DNA from: Arcicella rosea
Lineage (GTDB): Bacteria > Bacteroidota > Bacteroidia > Cytophagales > Spirosomataceae
Direction: 5' to 3'
Assembly (NCBI RefSeq): GCF_014204325.1
Contig: NZ_JACHKT010000008.1
Span: forward strand, 62,001 to 126,000
DNA: 64,000 nt
The notes below the pieces were generated by a model. It saw nothing but the letters and a program-made list of their open reading frames with translations. It was not told the DNA's origin and did not search any database. Within the stretch, counting starts at the first letter, position 1. Each line of letters begins with the position of its first letter. Positions 1 through 8,094 of the stretch are shown in pieces. A program made the translations under genes and the position numbers.

Positions 1-48
1 AAAGTAGAAGGATACAAACATTTTATTGAATATTTTTCCCAAATCTTT

Positions 49-64
49 TCGGGAACGTTGCCAT
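49..64. promoter_or_regulatory. candidate LacI-family operator upstream of lacI
   Basis: The 16 bases TCGGGAACGTTGCCAT have the palindromic AACGTT core with a central CG that is typical of LacI/GalR-family operators. The same 16 bases occur in reverse complement at 11238-11253, between the divergent GH106 and GH2 genes. An exact match shared by the regulator's own upstream region and the catabolic promoter region suggests autoregulation plus control of the locus. The binding is inferred from sequence only. Confidence 0.55.
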
Positions 65-189
65 TAATGTAAATTTATATTTAGTTGATAAGAAGCCATT
101 GCTTTTTACCAACAAGATTTAAGTAAAAACAGAAAAGTAGCAGCAGAAAAAGGGAAGAAAAAATTTGTACAATTCAAAGAAACAGCATT

Positions 190-1221
190 TTGGAACATAT
201 AACAATTAAAGATATTGCCAAAGCCTTAAATCTCTCGACTTCAACCGTTTCGAGAGCATTAAGAGGAAGTCATGAAATTAATCCTGAGACTAAACGTTTG
301 GTGATGGAGTATGCCGAAAAATTCAATTATCAACCCAACCCAATTGCATTAAGTTTAAAGGAAAATAAAAGTAGGTCTATTGGTGTAATCGTTCCTGAAA
401 TTGATAATCCATTTTTCTCGCAAGCCATTAACGGCATTGAAGACATTGCTTATAACAAAGGTTATCAAGTAGTTATCTTCCAAAGTCATGAATCTTATGA
501 ACGAGAAGTAATTAATACACAGCATATTACTTCAAGACGTGTGGATGGTTTATTGATTTCGCTTTCAGGACAAACGACCAATGTTGAACACCTAAAAAAC
601 TTGCATGACAAAGGATTGCCCATTGTGCTATTCGACCGTATTTCAGATGAAATAGATACCCATAAAGTGATTTCTGATAATTTTGAAGGTTCGTTTAATG
701 GAACAGAACATCTAATTAAAACAGGAAGAAAAAGGATTGCACATATTGCTGCGTCGCCTTATTTATCTATCACAAAAGAAAGAGTAAAAGGGTACTTGGC
801 AGCTTTAGAGAAGTATAATATTCCTGTAGATGAATCTTTGTTGAAATATTGTAATTATGGTTTACAAGATATTGAATTTGTGATAGACCAACTTTTCTCC
901 AACGAAACGCCTCCTGATGCCATTTTTACCGCAAGTGATAGATTGGCTTTGGGTTGTTTAAGTACATTACAAAAAAGGAGTATCAAAATTCCAGAAGATA
1001 TAGCATTGATAGGTTTTACTAATTTAAAAGTAGCGTCCCTTTTAGCACCATCGCTCAGTACCATTGTACAACCCGCTTTGGATATGGGCAAACGTTCAGC
1101 AGCATTATTATTTGATTTAATTGAGAATACTTCAAAACTGCCTAAAAGCTATCAAACTTTTAAATTATATACAGAATTGATTGTTCGAAATTCATCTGTG
1201 GTGAAGCGTGGTGAGGACTAA
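190..1221 (+). CDS. LacI/GalR-family transcriptional regulator
   Basis: A 343-residue sugar-responsive DNA-binding repressor or activator. Residues 4-26 form the LacI helix-turn-helix (IKDIAKALNLSTSTVSRAL). The region from about 60 to 335 is the periplasmic-binding-protein-like effector domain, with the usual IGVIVPEIDNPFFSQ start and a DAIFTASDRLALG segment. The start is TTG: the first in-frame ATG is at residue 39, which would delete the DNA-binding helix. The gene sits at the edge of the glycoside-hydrolase locus and a matching operator candidate lies at 49-64, so it probably controls that locus. The effector is unknown; rhamnose or a rhamnose-containing oligosaccharide is a guess from the neighbours. 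Confidence 0.9.
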   Translation: MEHITIKDIAKALNLSTSTVSRALRGSHEINPETKRLVMEYAEKFNYQPNPIALSLKENKSRSIGVIVPEIDNPFFSQAINGIEDIAYNKGYQVVIFQSHESYEREVINTQHITSRRVDGLLISLSGQTTNVEHLKNLHDKGLPIVLFDRISDEIDTHKVISDNFEGSFNGTEHLIKTGRKRIAHIAASPYLSITKERVKGYLAALEKYNIPVDESLLKYCNYGLQDIEFVIDQLFSNETPPDAIFTASDRLALGCLSTLQKRSIKIPEDIALIGFTNLKVASLLAPSLSTIVQPALDMGKRSAALLFDLIENTSKLPKSYQTFKLYTELIVRNSSVVKRGED

Positions 1222-1263
1222 AACATTTAGTTTTAACCCAAAATACTGTCAAGCTTTTTTAGG

Positions 1264-1599
1264 ATGTGACAAGATGGCAATTACATCAAACAAGATGACA
1301 ATTGCATCGAACAAGATACTAATTCTATGAAACAAGATGACCATTTCATCAAACAAGATGCTCGTTCAATGAAACAAGATGACCATTACATCAAACAATA
1401 TGCTCATTCAATGAAACAAGATGACCATTACATCAAACAATATGCTCATTCAATGAAACAAGATGACCATTACATCAAACAATATGCTCGTTCAATGAAA
1501 CAAGATGACAATTGCATCAAACAAGATGCTCGTTCAATGAAACAAGATGGCTATTACATTAAACAAGATGCCCGTTCAATGAAACAAGTTGACCATTAC
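1264..1599. repeat. tandem repeat, 16 units of 21 nt
   Basis: Sixteen consecutive 21-base units with no insertions or deletions. They follow the pattern ATSAAACAAKATG plus eight variable bases, and alternate so that 42-nt pairs (ATGAAACAAGATGACCATTAC then ATCAAACAATATGCTCATTC-A type) are visible in the middle. The edges are more diverged than the centre, as expected when an array expands from inside. It begins 42 nt after the lacI stop and ends before the terminator hairpin at 1648-1674. There are no unique spacers, so this is not CRISPR. Confidence 0.95.
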
Positions 1600-1638
1600 A
1601 TCGAAAATTTGGGAGAAGAATCTAAGGAAAGGCTTTAA
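1327..1638 (+). CDS. possible repeat protein encoded by the 21-nt array
   Basis: An open frame of 103 codons runs through the array and 13 codons beyond it. It gives a hydrophilic 7-residue repeat alternating MKQDDHY and IKQYAHS, with a unique tail ENLGEESKERL. It has no signal peptide and no recognised domain. The first array unit has an in-frame TGA, so the frame can only start further in. Tandem repeats with a period divisible by three stay open by chance in any frame free of stops, so this may not be translated. Confidence 0.25.
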   Translation: MKQDDHFIKQDARSMKQDDHYIKQYAHSMKQDDHYIKQYAHSMKQDDHYIKQYARSMKQDDNCIKQDARSMKQDGYYIKQDARSMKQVDHYIENLGEESKERL

Positions 1639-1674
1639 AATAAAACAGCAGGCATGATTTAGTTTCATGCCTGC
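1637..1674 (-). terminator. Rho-independent terminator after the GH95 gene
   Basis: A perfect 10-bp stem (1648-1657 with 1665-1674) encloses a 7-base loop. On the minus strand it is followed by a T-rich run (complement of 1637-1647). It lies 15 bases past the GH95 stop codon. It could also stop reading from lacI on the plus strand, though the T run there is weak. Confidence 0.7.
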
Positions 1675-1689
1675 CATATTAAAGATTAC

Positions 1690-4140
1690 TTACAAACTTT
1701 TTAACACATAAACGCCGCCTTTAACAGTTTGGAACTCATAAGCATCAAATAATTTAGCTTTTTTCAAGCTTTGGTTTCCTACTAACTTTAGGCTATTTGG
1801 TGTTTTGATAATGCAATTTCCGCCTATCGACGAACGAATTACTAATTGCGTTACTTGTTTATTTTTCCAAGTAATGTCTATTTCAAAACCTCCACGGGCT
1901 TTCATTCCTTTGATTTCACCATCTTGCCAATCGTCTGGAATAGCTGGCAAAATATTAACCAAACCATCATGACTTTGAACTACCATTTCTGAAATGCCAG
2001 AAGTACCACCGAAATTACCATCTATTTGGAAAGGTGGATGCGCACAGAATAAATTTGGATAAGTACCTCCTCCATTTGTATAGTTTGTACCTTCCATCCC
2101 TGTTAGTTTCAATAAGTCACGCACTAATTTATAAGCATGGTTTCCATCGTGTAATCTTGCCCAAAAGTTTATCTTCCAAGATTTACTCCAACCTGTTCCA
2201 TCGTCTCCTCTAATTTCCAAGGTTTTCTTTGCTGCATTTGAGAACTCAGGCGTACGCAATGGCGAAATCTGGCGACTTGGATGTAAAGCAAACAAATGCG
2301 AAACGTGTCTGTGTTGTGGGTCTTCGTCTTCCCAATCTTTATACCATTCTTGTAAATTTCCTTTTTTACCAATGTGCAAAGGATAAAGTTTCGCTTTTTT
2401 GGCAATCAATTCTTTTCTAAAAGCTTCGTCGATACCCAATTTTTCTGAAGCTTCAATGGTATTCGTAAACAAATCCCATATAATCGCCATGTCCATCGTA
2501 CTAGCCACAGAAACCGAACCTTTTTCACCTTTTTCGGTAATAAAAATATTTTCAGGCGAAGTAGAAGGGGCTGTTACTAAATAGCCATCTTTATCTTCAA
2601 CGAGCCAATCTTCACAGAAAATAGCCGCTTCTTTCATCAATGGATATGCTTTGTTTTTTAGGTAGTTTTTATCTCCTGTAAAAGCATAATGTTCCCAAAG
2701 GTGTTGGCTCAACCAAGCTCCGCCCATTGCCCAGTTTGCCCACGAAGGCGAACCTTTTCCTTTGTCTCCTACTGGATTTGACAATCCCCAAATGTCAGAA
2801 TTATGATGAACCGTCCAGCCACGGGCATTGTAAAAATTCTTGGTGGTTTCTTTACCTGTTTTAGCCATGTAGCCAATCCATTTCAATAATGGCGTATGTA
2901 ATTCTGAAAGATTACTCATTTCTACCATCCAATAATTCATTTCCGTATTAATGTTGGTAGTGAAATTACTACTCCAAGGTGGGCGAACTGAATTGTTCCA
3001 AATACCTTGTAAGTTGGCAGGAATACCATCTGGACGAGAACAAGAAATCAATAAATAACGACCAAATTGAAAGTAAAGACTTTCTAAAGCAGGATCTTTC
3101 CCTCCATTTGCATATTTTATTAAACGTTCATCGGTTGGTAAATCTACAGTTGGATTTCCATTCAAAGTAAAGCTTACACGATTGAAATAACGCTGATAAT
3201 CAGCAATGTGAGCCTTTTTCATCACATCCACATTTTGATTTAATGCAGCTTGTAAATACTTTTCAGCAATGGCTTTTTCATCTTTTCCTTCTGAATCAGG
3301 ACATTTATCAAAACCATTAAAACTACTTCCTACTGAAATAATCAACACAGCTTCACTAGCATCCGAAATAGAAATTCCAGAAGTATCAGTACTTACTTTG
3401 CCGTCAGTAGATTTCACTTTGATTCGCCAATCAAAACGAACGCCACCGCAACCTGTTGGATCGTCATAAATAACAGGTTTAGGATTATAGCCTACATAAT
3501 TCGGGTCGGCATGAGCTGGAGTTTTACCACGAACTACTAATTGATTTGTACCAAAAACTGCTTTTTGAATAGGATGCTGTGCTGCGGTTGAAGCTTTGAA
3601 ATTTAATGCTCCTTTAGTGCTTGCCTTTAAGCGAATAATCATTACTTGGGCGGGTGCAGATACAAAAAACTCACGAGTAAATTCTGTATCTCCTACTTTA
3701 AAACGAGTACTGGCGGTGGCATTAGCAATGTTTAAATCTCTATAATAATTACTTACTTCGCCTTTCAAGTTTTGCGCTAAACGTAAATCTCCAAGTGGTT
3801 GATATGCTTCTGAATAAAGTCCTTGTAATTTGTGAGTAAGTTGTTCTGCCTTTTTATAATCTTCCTTAAAAAGTGCTTCTCTTACTTCTTTCAAATACTT
3901 TGGAGCATCTGGATTAGGATTTGTATTAACTGGTTTTCCCGACCAAAGCGTTTGCTCATTCAGCTGAATTAATTCATTGGCTGGTCTTCCGAAAATCATT
4001 GCACCGATGCGTCCATTACCAATTGGCAAAGCTTCATTCCAGTTTCTGGCTGGTTGTTTGTACCAAAGTGTCAGGTTCTTTTGGGCAAAAGAACATAGTG
4101 TTTGGCTAAGTAATAAAATAGCTAAAAAGGTTTTTTTCAT
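1690..4140 (-). CDS. GH95 family alpha-L-fucosidase / alpha-L-galactosidase, secreted
   Basis: An inverting exo-glycosidase of family GH95 that removes terminal alpha-L-fucose or, in some members, alpha-L-galactose. I start it at 4140 (MKKTFLAILLLSQTLCSFAQ), because this gives a clean signal peptide; the frame is open 28 codons further upstream but those residues look like leader noise. The protein is 816 residues, normal for the family. Visible GH95 landmarks are the N-terminal LPIGNGRIGAMIFG, the NINTEMNYW segment (paired Asn of the active site), TAPSTSPEN (catalytic Glu) and IDGNFGGTSG (Asp). The family is clear; fucose versus galactose cannot be decided here. It is followed by a terminator and preceded, 97 bp upstream, by another secreted glycosidase-like gene on the same strand. 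Confidence 0.9.
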   Translation of the reverse strand: MKKTFLAILLLSQTLCSFAQKNLTLWYKQPARNWNEALPIGNGRIGAMIFGRPANELIQLNEQTLWSGKPVNTNPNPDAPKYLKEVREALFKEDYKKAEQLTHKLQGLYSEAYQPLGDLRLAQNLKGEVSNYYRDLNIANATASTRFKVGDTEFTREFFVSAPAQVMIIRLKASTKGALNFKASTAAQHPIQKAVFGTNQLVVRGKTPAHADPNYVGYNPKPVIYDDPTGCGGVRFDWRIKVKSTDGKVSTDTSGISISDASEAVLIISVGSSFNGFDKCPDSEGKDEKAIAEKYLQAALNQNVDVMKKAHIADYQRYFNRVSFTLNGNPTVDLPTDERLIKYANGGKDPALESLYFQFGRYLLISCSRPDGIPANLQGIWNNSVRPPWSSNFTTNINTEMNYWMVEMSNLSELHTPLLKWIGYMAKTGKETTKNFYNARGWTVHHNSDIWGLSNPVGDKGKGSPSWANWAMGGAWLSQHLWEHYAFTGDKNYLKNKAYPLMKEAAIFCEDWLVEDKDGYLVTAPSTSPENIFITEKGEKGSVSVASTMDMAIIWDLFTNTIEASEKLGIDEAFRKELIAKKAKLYPLHIGKKGNLQEWYKDWEDEDPQHRHVSHLFALHPSRQISPLRTPEFSNAAKKTLEIRGDDGTGWSKSWKINFWARLHDGNHAYKLVRDLLKLTGMEGTNYTNGGGTYPNLFCAHPPFQIDGNFGGTSGISEMVVQSHDGLVNILPAIPDDWQDGEIKGMKARGGFEIDITWKNKQVTQLVIRSSIGGNCIIKTPNSLKLVGNQSLKKAKLFDAYEFQTVKGGVYVLKSL

Positions 4141-4237
4141 ATAATTGTTATTTGTGAATTGTGAGTTGTGAATGAGTGAGTCTCTTTTTTTGAATCTAAT
4201 TCTAAAAAACTCATCATTCACCACTCAAAACTCATCA

Positions 4238-6376
4238 TTAAAAGAATTTTCTAAATCCTTCCCAACGAACTTTCCATTTACCGTTTTTAGGAATACCGGG
4301 ATTAATTGTTTTACAGCCATCATAGCCTGCACACATCATGGCTACTGCCGCTAATAATCCCCCATTTCCAGGTAAATACAAACGCAAACGAGCATCTTGA
4401 AAATTATGTCCGTTAGGTAGATACGTGTTGGTTCTAATGTCCATCATCAAAGCGTCAATCGCTTTTTCTGGTTGGTTTAATCGAGTGGCAGTCATGGCAA
4501 CCATCGGGAAATCCCAGCCCCAAGTATCATCCCAATGCCAAATCTTCCAGATTTTATCAAAAGTATCTTGCATGATTTTTTTATCAAGCATTTTACTTTC
4601 TGGCAACATTCCGAAAGTACCCAATACACTTGGATGGTCTGTTAAAAACACTGGATTCGTATAAGAATCTGTCGCATTTTCTGTAGCCAAATAAACGCCA
4701 TCTTGTACAGGCAAAGGTGATAGTTTTTTCAAAACGTCATCCCATTTTTCATTTCTTTTTAAACCCGAACGTTCACGCCAAATTTGTGCTGTTGATAAAG
4801 CCCATTGCCAATAAGCCAATTCATAAGTCGGGTTAAAAGTATCTTCAGGTTTAAAACGCTCTTGAGCAGGAATTACGCCTTTACCCAAAATATATCGACC
4901 TTTTTCTGGGTCGAAGTAAGCGTAAGAAGCCATAAATTCGGCAGTTTTAAAAACCAATTCTTTATACTTTTCTAAAGTCGCTTTGGTTTGATGCTTACGA
5001 TAAGCCAACTCAGCAAAAGTAATAAAATGTGGTTGTTGCCAAAGTAAATATGCCCCCACCGACGAAGGTGCTTCTTTCCCATCGGGGTCGGTCATTTTTT
5101 GCCAACGAACACCTTCAAAACCTTGTCTTTCTGCAATAATCTTCGCTTCTGGAGCTACTTTTTTGTACCAAACCATACTTTTTTCAAGCAAATCAGTACG
5201 ATTCCACAAAGCAAAATGAACGCCATGCCACCAGTGCATTTCTAAATGTGGCTTTCCAAACCAAGAATTATAAGTCAAACCTGTTTCCTGTGGCGGCTCG
5301 TTATTGGCACATTGTATTTTGGTCAGATATTGCGATAAAATAATTCTTCGCTCCAACTCTTTTGCACGTGAATCGGTACTTCCAGTAAAGTCAACCGCAG
5401 CACCATTACTCCAAAAAGTTTTCCAAGCCGTTTTTGTACTCAATAAAGTGCTAGTAAAATTTGGAATACTTTCTTTTGAAATTTTTTCAGAGAACATTAC
5501 GCTGAATTCCAAAGTGCTTTCTTTCGTATCTGGACTCAGCACAAAATAATGTGCTTCGCTTTGTAAAACCTTTGAATCTTGATTACTCTCGACCTTTACA
5601 AAATATTCAGTATCATTTAATTGATGTTTAAAAACAAAAGATTTTTCGCTAGAAAGTACGACAGATGATTGGTGTTTATCAGCATTTTTCCAATTGTTCC
5701 CTTCATCTGTGAACTGATTTGTTGGATACGGAAAACGTAAACGATACTTCAACTGACCAGTTTTCAATAAGTCAGATTGTACTTTTACTGAAATCAAATC
5801 TTTTTGTTGATGTGCAATTGTAATTACTTTTACAGGAATACCTTCTACCGAAAACTGACTGGTAATTTCGCCTGTGTAAACATTTAAGGTTTGATGAATA
5901 TTACTTAAATCTTGTGGATTTACTTTTGAACCATCTTTTTTGAACAACTCAAAACCAAGATTTCCTAATTGCAAACGATGTGGATTTTGACGAAGGAAAT
6001 TGTTGGCTGCCTTCGCTCTTTCACTGTTTGAAGCTTGAACGGCATAAGGTACTTTTCTGCCATGCGAGCTGATTTCTTTTAACGTTTCTTCGATTTTATA
6101 ATTTTCAGTATTCGGAAAACGATGCCAGCCCCAAACCGACTGTGTACCTAAAGAAATCCCTTTGGCATAAAAATCGGGGAAAGTCTGCAAACCAGTAACA
6201 TCAGTCGTAAAAGCGAAACCGCCATTCCCGACCGACAATGAAGCCAAGGTATCAATTTTATTGACTACAACCGCATGGCGTTCTACCAAAGCTTTTCGGT
6301 TGATTTTACTTTGTGCAAAAGTGTCTTGCAGAAAAAATGAGGCAAGGGAAAAGAGTAATAATTTAATGTTTTTCAT
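4238..6376 (-). CDS. secreted six-hairpin glycosidase-like protein of unknown specificity
   Basis: 712 residues with a signal peptide (ending near QDTFAQ). The aromatic-rich segments LEMHWWHGVHFALWNR, FEGVRWQKMTDPDGKEAP and WQQPHFITFAELAYR suggest an (alpha/alpha)6-barrel glycoside hydrolase related to the GH65/GH95 superfamily. The N-terminal 250 residues look like a beta-sandwich domain. The Glu in LEMHWW and acidic residues around 490-520 are candidate catalytic groups, but I cannot assign a CAZy family. It lies between GH95 and rhaM on the same strand, so a role in trimming the same polysaccharide is likely. A terminator separates it from rhaM upstream, so it probably has its own promoter in 6377-6463. 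Confidence 0.65.
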   Translation of the reverse strand: MKNIKLLLFSLASFFLQDTFAQSKINRKALVERHAVVVNKIDTLASLSVGNGGFAFTTDVTGLQTFPDFYAKGISLGTQSVWGWHRFPNTENYKIEETLKEISSHGRKVPYAVQASNSERAKAANNFLRQNPHRLQLGNLGFELFKKDGSKVNPQDLSNIHQTLNVYTGEITSQFSVEGIPVKVITIAHQQKDLISVKVQSDLLKTGQLKYRLRFPYPTNQFTDEGNNWKNADKHQSSVVLSSEKSFVFKHQLNDTEYFVKVESNQDSKVLQSEAHYFVLSPDTKESTLEFSVMFSEKISKESIPNFTSTLLSTKTAWKTFWSNGAAVDFTGSTDSRAKELERRIILSQYLTKIQCANNEPPQETGLTYNSWFGKPHLEMHWWHGVHFALWNRTDLLEKSMVWYKKVAPEAKIIAERQGFEGVRWQKMTDPDGKEAPSSVGAYLLWQQPHFITFAELAYRKHQTKATLEKYKELVFKTAEFMASYAYFDPEKGRYILGKGVIPAQERFKPEDTFNPTYELAYWQWALSTAQIWRERSGLKRNEKWDDVLKKLSPLPVQDGVYLATENATDSYTNPVFLTDHPSVLGTFGMLPESKMLDKKIMQDTFDKIWKIWHWDDTWGWDFPMVAMTATRLNQPEKAIDALMMDIRTNTYLPNGHNFQDARLRLYLPGNGGLLAAVAMMCAGYDGCKTINPGIPKNGKWKVRWEGFRKFF

Positions 6377-6463
6377 ATAATGAATAGTTGAGAGTGATGG
6401 ATGAATTATTTACCCGCTGGTTTTCAGCGTTTTATTCTTTAACATTAATCGAAATTAAGCATT

Positions 6464-6523
6464 AAAAAAGCACAGATTAAGTCATCAATCTTAACATTGA
6501 TTTTCCTTAAATCTGTGCTTTTC
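6464..6523 (-). terminator. terminator downstream of rhaM
   Basis: Arms AAAAAGCACAGATTAAG (6465-6481) and CTTAAATCTGTGCTTTT (6507-6523) form a stem with one bulged base. A smaller inner stem (TCAAT/ATTGA) lies in the loop, and on the minus strand a T run follows. The hairpin sits 17-75 nt beyond the rhaM stop codon. Confidence 0.75.
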
Positions 6524-6539
6524 TTGTTGAATCTAGCGA

Positions 6540-6854
6540 TTAAGCCATTCTATACACGCAAGATAAATCTTTTACTACTGGAGAATTATCAGGATTCGTA
6601 TCCATAATATCCCCCATAAATGCCCACCATTTTTTCATGATTTCGGTTTCTGGCAATCCGTCAAGCGTGTGGTTATCTACTCTTTTCTGAACGGCAAATA
6701 AAATTCCAGATGCCTCATCCAAATAAATGGCATATTCGGTGATGCCAGATTTTACCAATAATTCAGATAATTCTGGCCAAATTTCGTCGTGACGTTTTTT
6801 GTATTCTTGCTCAAATCCTTTTTTGAGCTTCATCGTAAAAGCGATTTCCTGCAT
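6540..6854 (-). CDS. rhaM: L-rhamnose mutarotase
   Basis: Interconverts the alpha and beta anomers of L-rhamnose so that the free sugar enters the RhaA pathway. The 104-residue protein has the full family layout: catalytic His22 in RHDEIWPEL, the YAIYLDEASGILFA strand, the WWAFMGDIM helix and the C-terminal NPDNSPVVKDL motif, all in the positions seen in E. coli RhaM. It supports the view that the neighbouring GH106 enzyme releases rhamnose. A 300-bp 15-nt repeat array begins only 6 bases upstream of its start codon, so the native promoter must read through the array or lie inside it. Confidence 0.95.
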   Translation of the reverse strand: MQEIAFTMKLKKGFEQEYKKRHDEIWPELSELLVKSGITEYAIYLDEASGILFAVQKRVDNHTLDGLPETEIMKKWWAFMGDIMDTNPDNSPVVKDLSCVYRMA

Positions 6855-6860
6855 TTCTTG

Positions 6861-7160
6861 AGTTTAGCGTTTATGAGTTTAGTGTTTATGAGTTTAGCGT
6901 TTATGAGTTTAGCGTTTATGAGTTTAGTGTTTATGAGTTTAGTGTTTATGAGTTTAGCGTTTATGAGTTTAGTGTTTGTAAGTTTAGCGTTTGTAAGTTT
7001 AGTGTTTATGAGTTTAGCGTTTACGAGTTTAGCGTTTATGAGTTTAGTGTTTATGAGTTTAGCGTTTATGAGTTCAGCGTTTATGAGTTTAGCGTTTATG
7101 AGTTTAGCGTTTATGAGTTCAATGTTTATGAGTTCAATGTTTATGAGTTCAATGTTTATG
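6861..7160. repeat. tandem repeat, 20 units of 15 nt
   Basis: Exactly 20 units of 15 bases (AGTTTAGYGTTTATG consensus, Y = C or T) without insertions or deletions. Variation is mostly at one C/T position, plus a few units with GTTTGTA or AGTTCAATG. It lies between the NIPSNAP gene and rhaM, directly in the rhaM leader. A single inverted unit (ACTCATAAACACTAAAC) lies at 7220-7236. A plus-strand frame is open through it (SLAFM/SLVFM repeats) but starts inside rhaM on the opposite strand, so I treat it as non-coding. Confidence 0.95.
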
Positions 7161-7240
7161 AGATTATTTTTCCTCCACTTTATCTACGATTTATAGTCAT
7201 AAACTTTAAACTCATAGACTCATAAACACTAAACTTTCCT

Positions 7241-8017
7241 TTAAATCTGTGAAAAATCCGTTGGTGTCAAGAAATGGATTTCGGCTTTGGTCATTGCATG
7301 GTCATACTCTGGAAGTGCTTTAATACGGTTCCATTCTGAATCTGCTCCGAAAGCTTTCCAATGCTCATCTCTCGACGCTTTGTTGTCAAAAGTAGTCATA
7401 TACACCAAATTTGGCTGTTTCCCACCGATGATAGTTTGTGCAAAAAACACAGGATTAAAACCTAATCTTACAAAAAGATTGATTTCTCCACCTTCATTAA
7501 ACATGTGAACTTTACTTAATCCTTTTGTTTCACTGTGGCTTTCGTACAAACGATACTCATATACTCTTTCAGATTTTGGAGCTGACGTTGTCGGAGCTAT
7601 TATTTTTTTCCAATCTTTAAAAGCAACCGAAAGTGAGCTTTCGTAACGTTCATAGGCTGGCGTAGCGAAGTTGGCATCCAAGTAAGCTTTTGCTGCTTGT
7701 TGATACACAGCATCAGAAGCCAATTTGCTTGAAATTTTACTGAATTGGTCTAAAGATTTATAAGGAATTAGCACATACAATTTAATTCCATCTTTCTGGT
7801 CAGCTTCGTTGAATACGCCTACTGGGTTAATTCCTAAACGGTTAAAAGCAGGAATGGCAGCGTCTTTGAAATAATCTTCAACTACTTTTTTCTGCTCTAC
7901 ATTTTTGAAATTATATACTCTAATCTCATAATATTCAGGCTGTTGCTTGGCAGAAGCAAGAAACGAAAAAGTGGCGATAAACAAATAAATGGCGAAAATA
8001 GAAAGACGTTTTAACAT
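7241..8017 (-). CDS. NIPSNAP family protein, secreted
   Basis: 258 residues starting at 8017 with a signal peptide (MLKRLSIFAIYLFIATFSFLASAKQ); the frame is open 15 codons further upstream. Two ferredoxin-like alpha/beta segments are visible. One starts at YYEIRVYNF (about residue 25) and one at VYEYRLYES (about 150), with the typical C-terminal FWHW-like patch DEHWKAFGADSEWNRIKA. NIPSNAP proteins lack a well-defined biochemical role but often sit in Bacteroidota carbohydrate loci. It lies 77 nt downstream of the GH106 gene on the same strand, so it is probably co-transcribed with it. Confidence 0.85.
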   Translation of the reverse strand: MLKRLSIFAIYLFIATFSFLASAKQQPEYYEIRVYNFKNVEQKKVVEDYFKDAAIPAFNRLGINPVGVFNEADQKDGIKLYVLIPYKSLDQFSKISSKLASDAVYQQAAKAYLDANFATPAYERYESSLSVAFKDWKKIIAPTTSAPKSERVYEYRLYESHSETKGLSKVHMFNEGGEINLFVRLGFNPVFFAQTIIGGKQPNLVYMTTFDNKASRDEHWKAFGADSEWNRIKALPEYDHAMTKAEIHFLTPTDFSQI

Positions 8018-8094
8018 GATTGTTTTGTTATTTATGTATGAATAAAATGGTTGAAAATTCACTGTTCATTCAACGTCTCTCTATTTTCTAGCTC

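Noticed and set aside
1264..1599. Regular repeats as a CRISPR array
   Set aside because: The units are contiguous and have no unique spacers of constant length; no cas genes are in the window. The same holds for the arrays at 6861-7160 and 25790-26383.
2169..2584. Several 60-80 codon frames opposite the GH95 gene, and similar ones opposite other large genes
   Set aside because: They run across well-supported coding regions in other frames, have no family features and no separate control signals.
6789..7196. Plus-strand 135-codon frame of SLAFM/SLVFM repeats as a membrane protein
   Set aside because: It begins inside rhaM on the opposite strand and is merely the 15-nt array read in an open frame; there is no independent start signal.
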